Shown here piece by piece: positions 25,017-36,452 of a stretch of 64,000 nucleotides of DNA. Each line of letters opens with the position of its first letter. Positions within the stretch are counted from its first letter, which is position 1. Location: assembly GCA_002197995.1 (NCBI GenBank), contig NGZR01000004.1, positions 1,054,001 through 1,118,000 of the forward strand. The letters run 5' to 3'. The notes below the pieces were generated by a model. That model had not been told where the DNA came from, did no database searches, and saw only the letters and a list, made by a program, of their open reading frames with translations. This stretch comes from Gaeumannomyces sp. JS-464. Its lineage: Eukaryota; Ascomycota; Sordariomycetes; Magnaporthales; Magnaporthaceae. A program made the translations under genes and the position numbers.

Positions 25017-27070
25017 AAATCACGATGGGTTTGATTTCTTGGCGCACCCGGTCATATTCCCCCTGGATTTTCTTTTTGATTTTTCGCCTCTCCCTTTCTG
25101 CTATATATCCATTTCTCCGTCTGCTCTTTTCCCGAGTACCCAAACGCGTGCCCCATGGATAGATGTATCAGTGCCACAAAGGCGTGGAAGGGCGAAAGGG
25201 GCGTTGTTATTTTTTTTGTTTCCACTTTTCCCTCCGCGGCAAGCGCTTTTTGGTTGGTGTCGTTTTGGTCGGCGAGTGGATTTTATGAAAGGATCTAGAT
25301 ACCAGTGTCTGTTGACGCATCACATTGACGGATTGTTCTTTGTTACCTCTTTTGCATTTCTTTGCACGTCCACAGATCGTGCCGGGCGCAGTCTCCGGGC
25401 ATGGTACCCCCATCGGATATCGTACATGGAAAGTTCATCACCATCTCTCATGGCCGGATTACTCCTACTGTATTCTAGGAACCCCTTTGTATGGCTTGAT
25501 GTGGAAAACTGGACGAAAATTTGGTTCCGTCAAGTTCACAGCAACCTTGGTCGTCTGAGATTGGGTGCGTTCTCGTGTCGGGTAGAAAGGAGAAGCCGGT
25601 GCTACCTACTGCGACGTGCCCTTGAACCCACAATATCGGTATTCGGCAGCGGGTATGGTCCCCTTCTCCCAAGGGCCGTTTAATGGCAGCGGCCTACCTC
25701 TATTCGTGCGGTGTGCGTGCTTCTGAAAACCACGGAAGAAGCACGAGCGGGAGACGGAGTTCTTCTAGGAGCGGCGGCCGTTTGGCAAGATCCTCCCCAA
25801 TCCTTTCTCACCCCGACTTTGATATGCTCGCCCCTCTCTTGGGGATGAGGAAGGCGAAAGTGGCGGCCGCACAGGCCAGCCGTCGCGAATGGGCGGGCTT
25901 CATCATCGGCGGGTGCCGGCCGATAGGGCTGCATGGCCTCCACCTAGTTGGCCCAGGTTTGTTTCCTGTCCTGTGTGCGGTATAACAAACGTCGAATATC
26001 AAGCGGTGCCGGAAAGGATCCGAAAGGAGGCGTACAGTGGTGTTACCACCGAACCGCCACAAACAGAAAACAAAGGCCTCGAAATCCCCTCTGGTCCCAT
26101 TGCGCGCGCACTTGCGCGATTAGGGGCGTGGGCACCGGCAGGCCAGGATACCACACATCAAGACTCTCACCATCTTTCAAACGAGGGCTTTGCGGGTGCG
26201 GGACATGCTACTTTCCGCAGGCAACAATCTCACCGCGGCTCAGCATCTGTTTGCAGCCGGATACAAGATAGAAACGGAGACCGGAGGGAGCGAACAGAAT
26301 ACCAGACTGGCTTGGTCGGGTGGACACCAGGCCGCATGAAAGGCGGCCAAGTGCGGTCATGGCGAGGCGCCGGGCTCGTCAGTTTGTGATTATACCAAGT
26401 CATCAACACGGCAAACAAGAGTTTGGCATGTCAGCCGAGCGCGTGGCTCAGGATGATGTGTTGGCACCAATCGAGGAGCTGCCAGCAAAAACAGGGTGGC
26501 TGGGAGATTCCCCCCCCAATGGTCAGTGGTTCGGCTTTGATTTCTAGCTGTGGCTTGCTTCTTCGGGCTGCGTTAGCGCCCAGGTAGACGCAAGGATGCG
26601 AGATGCTTGGACGATGGTGCACCCTGCTGTTTCGAGACGGGAAGAGAAAATAGCACGGAAGCATGAGGGCAGGCTACCAGGCGCTTCCCGTCCACGGTCG
26701 GTCTCGATGCGCCGGGTGCGACGACGTTGAGAAACGTGCTGCGCAACATTACGCAAGATGACCGGAGAGATGGGGTCGGAAGGTAGGGCGAGGTCTGATC
26801 GAGGGTTGAGATGATGGTCGGATGTTTGTTGTACTCACAACATAGACAGCCCTTCGAGGTTGGAGGAGGCGCAACTCTTCTGTGCCCCTCAACCTTCGAA
26901 TCACCACCGTATTTATTATCGGGCTGCGCGAGCCTGCATGTCTCAGACAATTGAAAGGCCGTTCGGCAACAGTGGGCCTCAGCGCGTCCACCTAGAACTT
27001 ACTATCGAAAGTGCCATTGATGTCCAGGCTGGGAGCATGACTAATTATGGAATTGATGAAACTCGAAACC

Positions 27071-27103
27071 AGCACAGCACAGCGCAAACACAGCACAGCA
27101 CAG
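27071..27103 (+). repeat. imperfect CACAG microsatellite
   Basis: Repeated CAGCACAG units interrupted by CGCAAA; intergenic. Confidence 0.6.
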
Positions 27104-27660
27104 CTGGACTGGCGACGTCATGCGTGAAAGCAAGGTTGGGTAAAATTGGCGGTGCACAAGCCGGAAAAAAGAAGACCAGGCAGACTGAATCCCAGCCCGT
27201 CAGCTCGGGTCGGCCCAGGTGAGTGAGTGCGGGCTGAGTCCTGGACCACCCCACCTTCGCTGAACTTGCTTTGCTGTTTGGGGCTGGTTTGATTTATTGG
27301 GTCCAATTTCCAGGACCCCTGGCGGGCGGACAAGAGCTCGATGGGGACAGCACGAGCGGGACAGCCAGCAAGCAAGACGTCGAAAAAATCCCCGCCGCGC
27401 TTGATGCGCCCGCCCACCCCAGCCGGTCAGCCAGCCAGCCAGTGGGTGACCTGGCCGGCGCGGGCGCGTGCGGGTGGCTGGGTCTCAGACATTTGATCAA
27501 GCCGATCTGCTGCTGCCCCCCAAAACCTGCAGACACTTTGAGACCTCGGCACTCCGCACGCTGTCTGCACCGCACCACCGCCACCGAATTGGCGAATCAC
27601 CTTTGCCCGCCCGCCTGCCGCCAATTGGATCCCCGACTCTCCGCAACCCGGAAGGAGGCC

Positions 27661-27702
27661 TTTTTTTTTTTTTTTTTTTTTTTTCTTTTTTTTTTTTTTT
27701 TT
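27661..27702. repeat. 42-base poly(T)/poly(A) tract with one C
   Basis: T24, one C, then T17. Could be slippage-generated, or the A tail of an old retroposed copy on the minus strand. I found no adjacent reverse-transcriptase sequence or target-site duplication to support the latter. Confidence 0.9.
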
Positions 27703-30492
27703 GCTATCCATCCCTGGACGCCGCTGGCGACGACATTGGAACCTGCATGCAGGCAGGCTCTCTGCTGGCAACGCGCGCGCGCTTGGCTGACTGGACGGGT
27801 CGGGCCAGGTCAGGCCAGCCCGCCCACTGAGGCCACGGCCAGGCCATCACAGGGCCGCGGCCAGAGGAAAGAGGACGAGACAGCAACCGTCCAACACCTC
27901 GGCTTCCGAATTCCCGTCGAGATATTCGAGAGATGGGTGCCTGAAGCTTGGATTGATGGGTCGCCGCCCGCCGTCAGAGAGACCTACCGACCGATACGAC
28001 TGGCCAAGTCACCTTGCAGAACCCACACGTCGTCTGCAGCCCTTCAACAACGGCCTTCCATTCGCTTGCATGCACCTCGAGCCCTGACACACTCAAAGTA
28101 CCCAGCCCTTTTTTCTTGCGTCTTCCCTGTTCTGCTTTTTTGCCTCTGTGCTCTCCACCTCATCAAGCTGCCGCCCCCGTTTACTCGTCTTCCCGGTGAT
28201 GTTGCCGGCGCCACCCTGACTAGAGGGCAAAAGAAAAGGACCCCCAGGAGGGGAAAAAGAAGAAGGAAAAAAAAAGAAAAGAAAAAATTAAAGTGATCGT
28301 GCCATCCCCGCCATCCTCCGGGACCCGCCGCTGCCACGCTCCCCCTCCGTTTCGGCGCTTCTGCATGCCCCCCTCTCGAAAGGTGGGCGCCATCGAAAAG
28401 AGCAGCAAAGGGCAGAGGCATTAGAGGCTCAAGCTGCAGTCCAACCCGTTCCTGGTGTGGTTTGATGGGCGGCCTGCAGCAACCTGCATCCCCTTTGCCC
28501 CTTACCTGCGCTGCACCACTGCACCTCACGCGCGTTGCATACCTCCCACCCCCAGACTGGCGCAGGAGTCCCTGCCCAGGCAACCCGTCTAGGCCGAGCT
28601 GGAGAAGGACGCACGCATCCCGGCGCAAGGTGGAAACGGTTGGCACGCAGAAGCGCGGGCGCCATCCCCAAGGCTACTCGTCGTTTGCCTCCTGTCACAT
28701 CACCCTTCGTCCCAAGTGTGCACGCGGGTGCGCGCCACGCGACTCCTGATCACCACAACCTCACCACGAGAGAATAAAAAAAAATAAAAAGGGCAAAGAA
28801 GAAGGGTGAAAAGTAAACACAAATCACCAAACCGTCCCTCGCCATCTATCTATCACCGTCACTGCCACCCTCTACCGCATTTCTCTACTTGGTTCTCTTG
28901 CGCTTCATCCCCCTTCATACTACCAAACCCCAGTCATCGCGTCTCAGCCTCACCTGCAAACAATGTTGAGAGCTGGCGAGGATCCTAACAAATTTCATTG
29001 TCAGTTTTGAAAATCTACTATTTCGTAGAGTCTATTTTGGCTCACCTGGAGCTCGAAGGTCCTCCCTTGCTTCCTCGACTCGGTGCTTGGTCTTTGCGGC
29101 CGTCCCGCGATCTCACACCCTTGGCTGGGATCGGGTTAAAAACTGGAGCTGCAGCTGCTGTGGTGGCACCCGGACCTCACCGCCTCTCAGGAGCACCCTC
29201 GCCCCTGTCGAGGGCCCGTCCCTGCGAGCCCGCTCGAATTCCACAAAAACACGCTCCCCTCCGGAGGTCCCACGGGCTCACCACACGGCAGGTTTACGGC
29301 CTGCGCGCGGGGGAACTTGTCCTAGCCATTGCAGCTCTTGGCGGTTTTCTGTCCGGCTAGATCGAGGCCCGCCAGGCTCGTTCGACCTGCAGACGACCCA
29401 TCGCTGGCCCGAGATCTACACCAGTTGGCGGCCCACGGCGAGATCGATGACATCCTCCTCCGGCCATGATCTATTGCAGCCCAGTCGCCACTCCCAGACC
29501 TGAGCCTCAAAGGAGAACCTGAATGCCTTTGTTGCCACACTTCCTCGAACTCCGCCTTGCACGCCCGCTTTCTCCTGGCTGGAAAACCACGCAGCCCCCG
29601 CAAAACTTTGCTGTATAGTATTGGTTAGTACTCCTAGAATGGAACCACACCGGATCTACCTGCCTTGGTGGCCGTTTGTACTCACAGCGTAGGTAACCTC
29701 CGTAGCTAACTAGCTCTACGCCTGGCACAGCCCTGCTGTAATTACGTTTTGGAGGCCAGCCCAACGGCCGGGAGGTCACTGTTCTGGTCCAACGGCCTCG
29801 GCCCACTCGCAGCCACCTGTCCACGGCCCAGTCTTGGGCAATCAGTATCAAGGCGCTCGCTGGCGGTTTCTGAAACTGCTCGCATCCAATACGCCGGCGC
29901 CTCATGATATGATTCGATTTGGGAATCTCCGCCCCCGCCATCCTTTTACCTGTGGTGTATCTTGCTTGTTTCGAAGCATCGGAATCAGCACTTGCTCGAG
30001 CCCGCCCGCCTCGTCGGGTTTTCTCTGGTCCCGCCCACGTCAAGCCAGCGCCCACACCCACATCCCTTTCGTCAGGCATCGCCCTCGCGTTCATTGGCGG
30101 CTACCGCCATCCATACAAGACAGGCGCCGTCCCACTCAAGACGCGCGCGTCCACTATCGCTCGCCTGCATCATTTTGTGTGCTCGCGCCTTAGCACCTTT
30201 TCCACCCCACGATACTTCTGGAGGACTACCCCGTCAAGGTGTGTTTTTCTTTTTTATTTCTTCTTTTTTTTTCTTTTACCTCCTCAGCGGAGCGCCCATC
30301 GACTTGCCCTTGTCGTGGGCCCAACTTGCCCATCCGAGCCGTTTGCTGGCCCTGGTGTCGTTTTGGAACGTCGCAGCTCGCGTCAGAATATCACCCACCC
30401 ACTTACTTTGCGCCTGAGCTGACCTCGCGAAGCTACGAATCCACCTCAACACCTGGGTAGAAACCATCGCGATAGGGTCGCGCCGCTTCTCC

Positions 30493-31489
30493 ATGGCTTC
30501 TTCCGAGGTGGACCAAAAATTTCTTGGCATGTTTGCCAAGAAGGTTGAGCCTGACAAATCCCCTGCTCGCGTCGATGCTGTTCAAGCTGCTAGGACTTTC
30601 CGTCAAGCTTTCACCACAGCTCGTCAGCGCCCGCAAGCAGCGCAAGCTCAACAGCGCTTCCCAGACACCTTCGCCTGCGACGCTCGAACTCTACTTCCAT
30701 ATAATATGGCTCTCAAGAGAGGGTCTATACATGTTGGAGAATTATGTGCTCCCCATGGTCGGCAACTACGCCGAGCTCAAGGTCCTTGCATACAAACTCA
30801 GGGCCTCATTCTACCACATATTTGTGCTTTTCCACAACCAGCCGCCCGTGTCTTCGGCATACCCTTCGACGCCCGAGATCGCCACATCCGCTACCATGCC
30901 CCCGGCAGAACCCCCGAGTCTAAACAAAGGAAAGGATGTTGCGCGTCCCGAAGACGACAGCCGGGGCGAGCCCGGCAGGTCCTCCTCCGTTCAGCCCACC
31001 CACCCGCTCGAGGGCGGGCCAGTCGGTCCCCCGCCAGGATTCGGCCCGAGCGCCCCAGCCTCGTTCCTCCTCGAACCCACAAACTACCTCCCAATAGCAC
31101 ACAACTACTTCAAGGAAGCGGTGGCGCTCGCGGAGGAGCTCCTGTGGGGTTCTCACTCGTTGCGGTTGTCCGTCAAGACCGAATACGTCGCCTTTCTGTA
31201 CGACTGCCTCCACGATCATCAGGGTAGCCGCAAGATGGCTCAGGACACCATCACCGAGGTCTACGACGCCAACGAGGGCATCGACAACGACATGTTCAAC
31301 GACGCGTGCGAGCTCGTCACGGTGCTGGGGAGGATGATGAAGCGCGGCCTTGCTCCGTCGGGCGCTCCGAGGAAAAGGCCACAAGATGGTTCTGCGCCGC
31401 CTGGAGTGTCTGCCACGACGAACGGGCCACCAACGACAATCCCACCAATGCCGCCCACGACTACTTCCGCCCCGGCGGGGTTCATATGA
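30493..31489 (+). CDS. 14-3-3-like helical protein
   Basis: A divergent 14-3-3-domain protein of filamentous fungi, as far as I can judge. It starts MASSEVDQKFLGMFAKK. The frame then fails at an AAA run (30555-30557); removing one A joins it to NPLLASMLFKLLGLSVKLSP and on to the end, about 331 aa. Helices include YMLENYVLPMVGNYAELK and FYHIFVLFHNQP. A disordered Pro/Ser-rich linker (about residues 125-185) is followed by LRLSVKTEYVAFLYDCL and a long helix (MFNDACELVTVLGRMMKRG) that resemble the 14-3-3 phosphopeptide-groove helices. The tail is Pro/Thr-rich. Conserved phosphate-binding Lys/Arg/Tyr residues were not verified, so binding of phosphoproteins is inference. It converges with the Myb-like gene. 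Confidence 0.6.
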
Positions 31490-32785
31490 CGACCGCGAGC
31501 CGCATATCAGTCGAACCACGGGCTTTCCTTCATAATTCTCCATGAGTTGGGTATTGCATTGCAATCTAACCCCCTGAAATTCTCCCTGGTGAAGTCTAAT
31601 CCACCTCGGAGCTGCATATAGCGTGCGCATTTGGATTACTTGCGCATCAGGATCCGAGCCAGACTCTCTCGCCTGCGCAATATCCCGGCGCGACCTCGGA
31701 ATATGGATTCCCATGGCGGAGATGCTGCACGAGCTTGAGCGAGCAAAAGGTTCGCATATAATATTGCCATCTATGATGGTTACGATGTTTTGAGGCAAAT
31801 ACAAGATACAGACAGGGAAGCGAGCGAGATTTATATGCATCTTCCAGCGAGAGCGCGCTCCGTCATCAAAACAACAACCATTTCTATCGACCAAACCACC
31901 GAGACCTTTGTATAATACATAATAACTCTGTTCCATGGCTTCTCAAAAGTCACTTTGCGCTTTCTCGTTCGCGCCATACTCTTTCACTGCCGGGAGAGAG
32001 CCAGTTCATATTATTCATGCTGGCAGATTTTTGTACATCACACAGCTTTGGTTGTACGCTTGGGGAGACGCGTTTTTTTCCTTCTTTTTCTTCTTCTTCC
32101 ATCTATCGCATTCTTCCACGGATCGTCCTTTGGCTTTCTTTTCATTCTTCTTCTTCGCTTCACGTCGTCTGGATCAAAATTCTGCGTATGGCTCATCGAT
32201 TTGTCTTTGTTCTTTCAAGACTTTGTTTTGATACCCTTAGGCCAAGTCATCTTTGGGCAGAGAGAGCCTTGTATTTTTTTTCTTATCGTTAGTGTTATTT
32301 TCTTTTCGTCTCGTTCTCCCAATTCCTAGCGAGGCCATAGAGCAGACTCGAAAAGGGCGTTCTGAAATTCTATGCCAATCATTGCTGGCTCGTTTGGCTC
32401 GACGGCCACCTGGAGTCTCTTGGATCTTTTACTACGAGCCCACAAGGCAGCGCAACGCGTTTGGCCGTCTCTGTGATCTCGATGTTCGTTTGGCGGCTTG
32501 ACGCTACAGTTAAGACTACCCGTGTCCACAAGGCTACATCGCCTAGCGTACTCTTTCCTCGTAGAGGGCACTACCAACACGGCCCCTTGGCCCGTTTAGC
32601 CTTGACAGAAAAGCATATACACCAGGAAAGCACGATTAGTATGGGATAGTTTCCATGTCGGTGCAAAGTCAACGTGAAAGATACAAAAGGTAAAAGAGGC
32701 CAACAAGGGCAAGGGGGTTTAGATTCATCCTGGAACAGCCAATGTCTGGGGAACAACGCCAGGACGGGGAAAAACAAGAAATTGT
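31490..32785. other. convergent 3' flanks, no gene recognised
   Basis: 1.3 kb between converging genes. T/TTC-rich patches lie at 32077-32165 and 32271-32320. No ORF resembles a known family. Confidence 0.5.
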
Positions 32786-34586
32786 TCACAACTGGGCGGC
32801 ACGCTCCTGCTCCTCAACCTGGGCCTCGAGGACCTCGATGGCCACCATGCGGCCGGTGGCGTTGTAAAAGTCGGCCTGGAGCTCCAGCCAGCGCTCGACG
32901 CGGCGCCTCCGCTCCAGGACGCCGAGCACGGCGCGGTCCAGGGCGGACCAGGGCTGCGGCTGGGGGGCGCCGGCGGCGCCCGCTGCTGCTTGGGCCTGCT
33001 GCGGCCGCGGCGGGTACCGGGGCGCGTGGACGGCGAGCCAGTCGTTCACCCTGTCGTACACGCCGCCCGTCCCGGCCGTGTTCTTCCTCTTGTTGTTCTT
33101 GCTGTTTTCGCCCTCGTCGCCGTTGCAGACCGAGGCGGACGACTCCGAGTCGGCCTCGTCGGCCGTGTCGACCTGGACGACCTCGTGCGCCGAGCTTGAC
33201 GTTCTCGGGCTGCTGCTGCTGCTTGTGCTTCTTCTTGCTGTTCTTCTCCATCTTCTTCTTGACCTCGGGCTCGAGCCTGGCCTTCTTCTTGCCCTTCTTG
33301 CCCTTTTTGCCCTCGGTCGCTGCAGCCGCCCCCGCCGCCGTGGCGTCGTTGTCGGCCTCGTTGGCCGTCGTGTCGTTGGCCGGCGCCACGTTGCTGTCCT
33401 CCTCCGGGGGCGGGAAGGGGCTCGACTCGGCGTCTACCGCAGCAGCAGCCTCGTCCACCGCTTCCTTTCCGCCGCCGTCGTTGGTGGTTTCGGCATCCTT
33501 GGTCGCCTCATTTGGCGAGTTGGGGTTTTTGTCCCCGGCTGCCTCACCGGCTTTGTCCTTACCTGCATCGCCGCCGCTGCTCAGCTGCTTCTAGCGAGCC
33601 TTGCAGGCGTGCTTGCCCTGGCCGATGGCGGACGCGATGATGGCCCAAGTCTCCCCGCCCTCCTTCATGGCGCGCAGGGCCGCGTCCTGAGATGGGGTCC
33701 AGTCGCCGGACGCTGCCGCTGGAGCTGGAGCCGGGGCCGGAGCCGGTGCGGGTTCCGCAGCGGGTTCGGCCTGGCTGTCGGTAGCGCCTTCGGAGGTGGT
33801 GGCGCCCTCGGTGGTGGTGGCTTCGTCGGCAGTCTGCGGCGCGTCGCTCTGCTCATTCGTGGAAACGTCTTCGGCAGTCTGGGTGGCTTCGCTTTTTTCG
33901 TTGATGGAGGCGTCCTCAGCGGTCTGGGTGGCCTCGCTCTTCTCGTTGACCGAGGAGCCGTCGCCGGCAGACTGGTCGCCCTCGACAGTTGCCGCAGCAG
34001 AGGTGTCTTCCTTGCTCGCATCGTCGGTGGACGCGTCTTCTGTTGATGGATCTGCGGCGGAATCAACAGCAGCAGAGTCGGAAGAGGCCTCGACGGAGGC
34101 ATCGGCAGCAGCAGCTTCGCTTGAAGAGGCATCATCGCCACTCGACTCGGCCTCCGTCGTCCCGTCCTGTGATGAGGAGGCTTCCGAGTCCTCGTTGCAG
34201 TCGGCCTTGTAGCCGGCATCGGTGTCATCGGCAGAGGCCCCGACCGCGCCCGCTACCTTTTTCTTGCAGCAGACGGGCCCCTTCTGTCCCCACTTGCTGC
34301 ATGATACCTCAGGTTTCTTGTCGGATTTCTTAAGACACTCGACCTGCCGGGGCTGGTCGTCGGAGTCGGTGACGTCGGCAGTAGACTCGGTGGTATCACT
34401 CTCATCGGGTTCACTACTTCCAGAATCGTTGGCTACCATGCTGACCGAGTTCTTGGGAGGGCTCGTCAGGCGTGGCGACGATGACGATGCAGCAACTATC
34501 AGCGGGCTGCCAGGTATGAGGGCATTGGTCAGATGGAGCTTGTACCCGATTCCGGCCTTTGCAGCACCCATGACTGCCAAGCTCAT
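32786..34586 (-). CDS. acidic protein with Myb/SANT-like domain, interrupted
   Basis: Probable chromatin or DNA-associated protein of unknown function. Read from 34586 (alternative Met at 34439). The first about 290 residues are Ser/Ala/Glu/Asp-rich with short repeats (three copies of a NEKSEATQTAED-like unit) and a Cys/Lys patch (KGPVCCKKK). An (AP)n spacer precedes a Myb/SANT-like segment (GDWTPSQDAALRAMKEGGE, then WAIIASAIGQGKHACKAR). An in-frame TAG at 33591-33593 follows immediately, where a tryptophan would fit the fold. The same frame continues, coding-like, through KKGKKGKKK and KKKHKQQQQ. One extra base near 33188-33202 then shifts it to the final segment (VYDRVNDWLAVHAPRYPPRP and a long helix). 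Removing both gives about 599 aa. If the stop is real, the protein ends at about residue 331. Confidence 0.6.
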
Positions 34587-35321
34587 AGATTCGTGTAGTC
34601 CAGTAGTGTAAGCAGCAAATAAGGGAAGCGTTTTCGTAGTTGGCGGTAGACAGGCACGAGAGACGAGAGGGAGCCTCGCAAGGCATGGGAAGAAGACTGG
34701 ATGTTGTGCAGGATGCGGAACTGCGGGGGCCGACGAAAGAGGTGGAGATGAAAGCTAGGAGGAGGACGCTCTGAGGGCAATGTGAGGGCAAGGTCACGGC
34801 GCAGAAGATCCAAGGTTGCAAACCCAAGGCATAACTTGACATGCTCCGTATTTCTTCCGCGTGTATAGGAAAGGACTTGGATGGAACACGAGAGAAAGCG
34901 ATGTATGAAATTTAGAAGCTGCGACGTATATAATTACTACTCATCTAAAGCATCCCAGCGCAGAGATAATGAGGTAATAAAGATAATTAGAACCGTTTCG
35001 AACAGCCCAGACACAACCATCACCGTGGACGGGGGCCAGCGGAGGTGCCAGCCGCCTCTTGGATTTAGCGCACTTAGCCAAAGCCGCTACAGGGAAACGG
35101 AACATCAAAGACAGAAGTGAAAAGGCACAGTTCCTTGTACCAACAGACAAACCCCCGTGTAGGGCGCTGTCTTGGCTGGCACTTCGACTCAACCACACGC
35201 GGCCAATCACATGTCACAAAGTATGTGCTGACTCATATAAATCTCGTTCGTTTAGCGACAAGAAAAAGGCACCGTCCACTACCCAGACAGATTCGTCCAA
35301 CAGACAACCATATCAACACCA
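34587..35321. promoter_or_regulatory. divergent intergenic region, Myb-like/DUF4202 genes
   Basis: 735 bp between outward-facing starts. An AT-rich patch lies at 34905-35000. No specific site assigned. Confidence 0.5.
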
Positions 35322-36080
35322 ATGGCAACGCTTCCAGAACTGCCCGCCAACTATGGCGCCGCCATGCGGCTTATCGACGAGGCACACGCGCTCGACCCAA
35401 GAACGGCCGAGGCACGAGTCGGGGCGGAGGGGGAGCAGGTGCCGTACGAGCTGCACTATGCTCGCAAAATGACGCGCTGGCTGGCCGTGAGGAGCCCCGC
35501 GGCATCCTCAGTCTTGCAGTTGGCCTGCCGCGCCCAGCACTTCAGACGGTGTGTTGCTCTCATGCCCGAGACGATGCGGCTGGGTTCGATGGTGGGGGCA
35601 TGAGGGAGAGAAGCAAGAAGAAAAGGGGAAATTAACACACAACGTCTTGGCCGGAACCTTAGGTGGGAAATACCCCGGAGCAGCTATCCCATGACCAGGG
35701 CGGGCTACCTCACGTGGAGGGCCAAGCTCAAGGCGCAGGCGGCGTCGCAGGTGGCCGAGCTGCTGTCGTCCTCGAGCAGCGGCGGAGCGATTTCGCCGCC
35801 GATGGCGCCGGCCGACGTCGACCGCGTAGCAGCGCTGATCCGCAAGGAGAACCTGGGCAGCGACGCCGAGGCGCAGGCGCTGGAGGACGTCGCCTGCCTC
35901 GTCTTCCTCGACGACCAGTTTGACGGCTTCGAGAGCAAGCCCGAGATTGACGAGGAGAAGGTGGTTGGGATCCTGAGGAAGACGTGGGCCAAAATGAGCG
36001 CCGAGGGCCACGCGCTGGCGCTGCAGATGGACCTGAGCGAGCGGGCAAAGGGGCTGATTGCGAAGGCGCTGGACAATTGA
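35322..36080 (+). CDS. DUF4202-family protein
   Basis: Two exons (35322-35548, 35663-36080; phase-2 junction rebuilding an Arg codon) give 214 aa, typical for the family and unbroken. Family-typical segments are YELHYARKMTRWLAV, LQLACRAQHFRRWEIPR, GYLTWRAKLK and CLVFLDDQFDGF. The pattern of His, Arg and Glu residues looks enzymatic. Some databases transfer a glutamyl-tRNA synthetase label, which the sequence does not support because no HIGH or KMSKS motif is present. Biochemical role is unknown. Confidence 0.85.
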
Positions 36081-36452
36081 GTTTGGCTTGCCTGGAACAA
36101 ATAGCACGCTCAATTGGAATCAATGGTTGGTGCCTGACTAAGCGAGCCACCGGCCCTGCCGTTCAGGGGACCTGACCACTAAAGACCGCTAGCAGATGGA
36201 GGCTGAGGTCCAATGCCGTGCAATCAGTGCCGACGATCACTGCCGTCCGTCTCGGGTGTCAATAAGCCGAGCAGCCATGCTCCCGCGACATGAGGGGAGA
36301 GAATGTCGCGGGCCAATACGTCAACGACCTCCAATGTCTTCCATCTGCCGCACTCCCAACAATCATGGATGCCTTTGTTCTTGTACTGCAAAGCCATTAG
36401 CGATTTGCCGCTGAGCGCGAGACTGTGATTTTCTGGGCGCCGGAGGAAAAAC
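36081..36452. other. intergenic, tandem genes
   Basis: 372 bp between two same-strand genes; presumed 3' UTR and promoter. No feature recognised. Confidence 0.4.

Larger units (their letters stand above)
25017..30492. other. 5.5-kb gene-poor interval, no gene recognised
   Basis: Between SCAP and the 14-3-3-like gene. The longest ORFs (27271-28296 plus; 29507-30094 minus) are low-complexity or biased and show no domain. Contents seen: AT-rich SCAP 3' flank (25017-25700), a CACAG microsatellite, a long T/A tract (listed) and pyrimidine-rich DNA towards 30490. Much of the last 2-3 kb could be a long promoter or 5' leader for the downstream gene. Confidence 0.5.

Noticed and set aside
27271..28296. 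341-codon ORF spanning a poly(T) tract
   Set aside because: Contains a run of Phe from the T tract and basic low complexity; no homology recognised.
33078..34046. 322-codon plus-strand ORF, Leu/Val/Gly-rich, membrane-like
   Set aside because: Antisense shadow of the acidic Ala/Ser/Glu-rich Myb-like gene.
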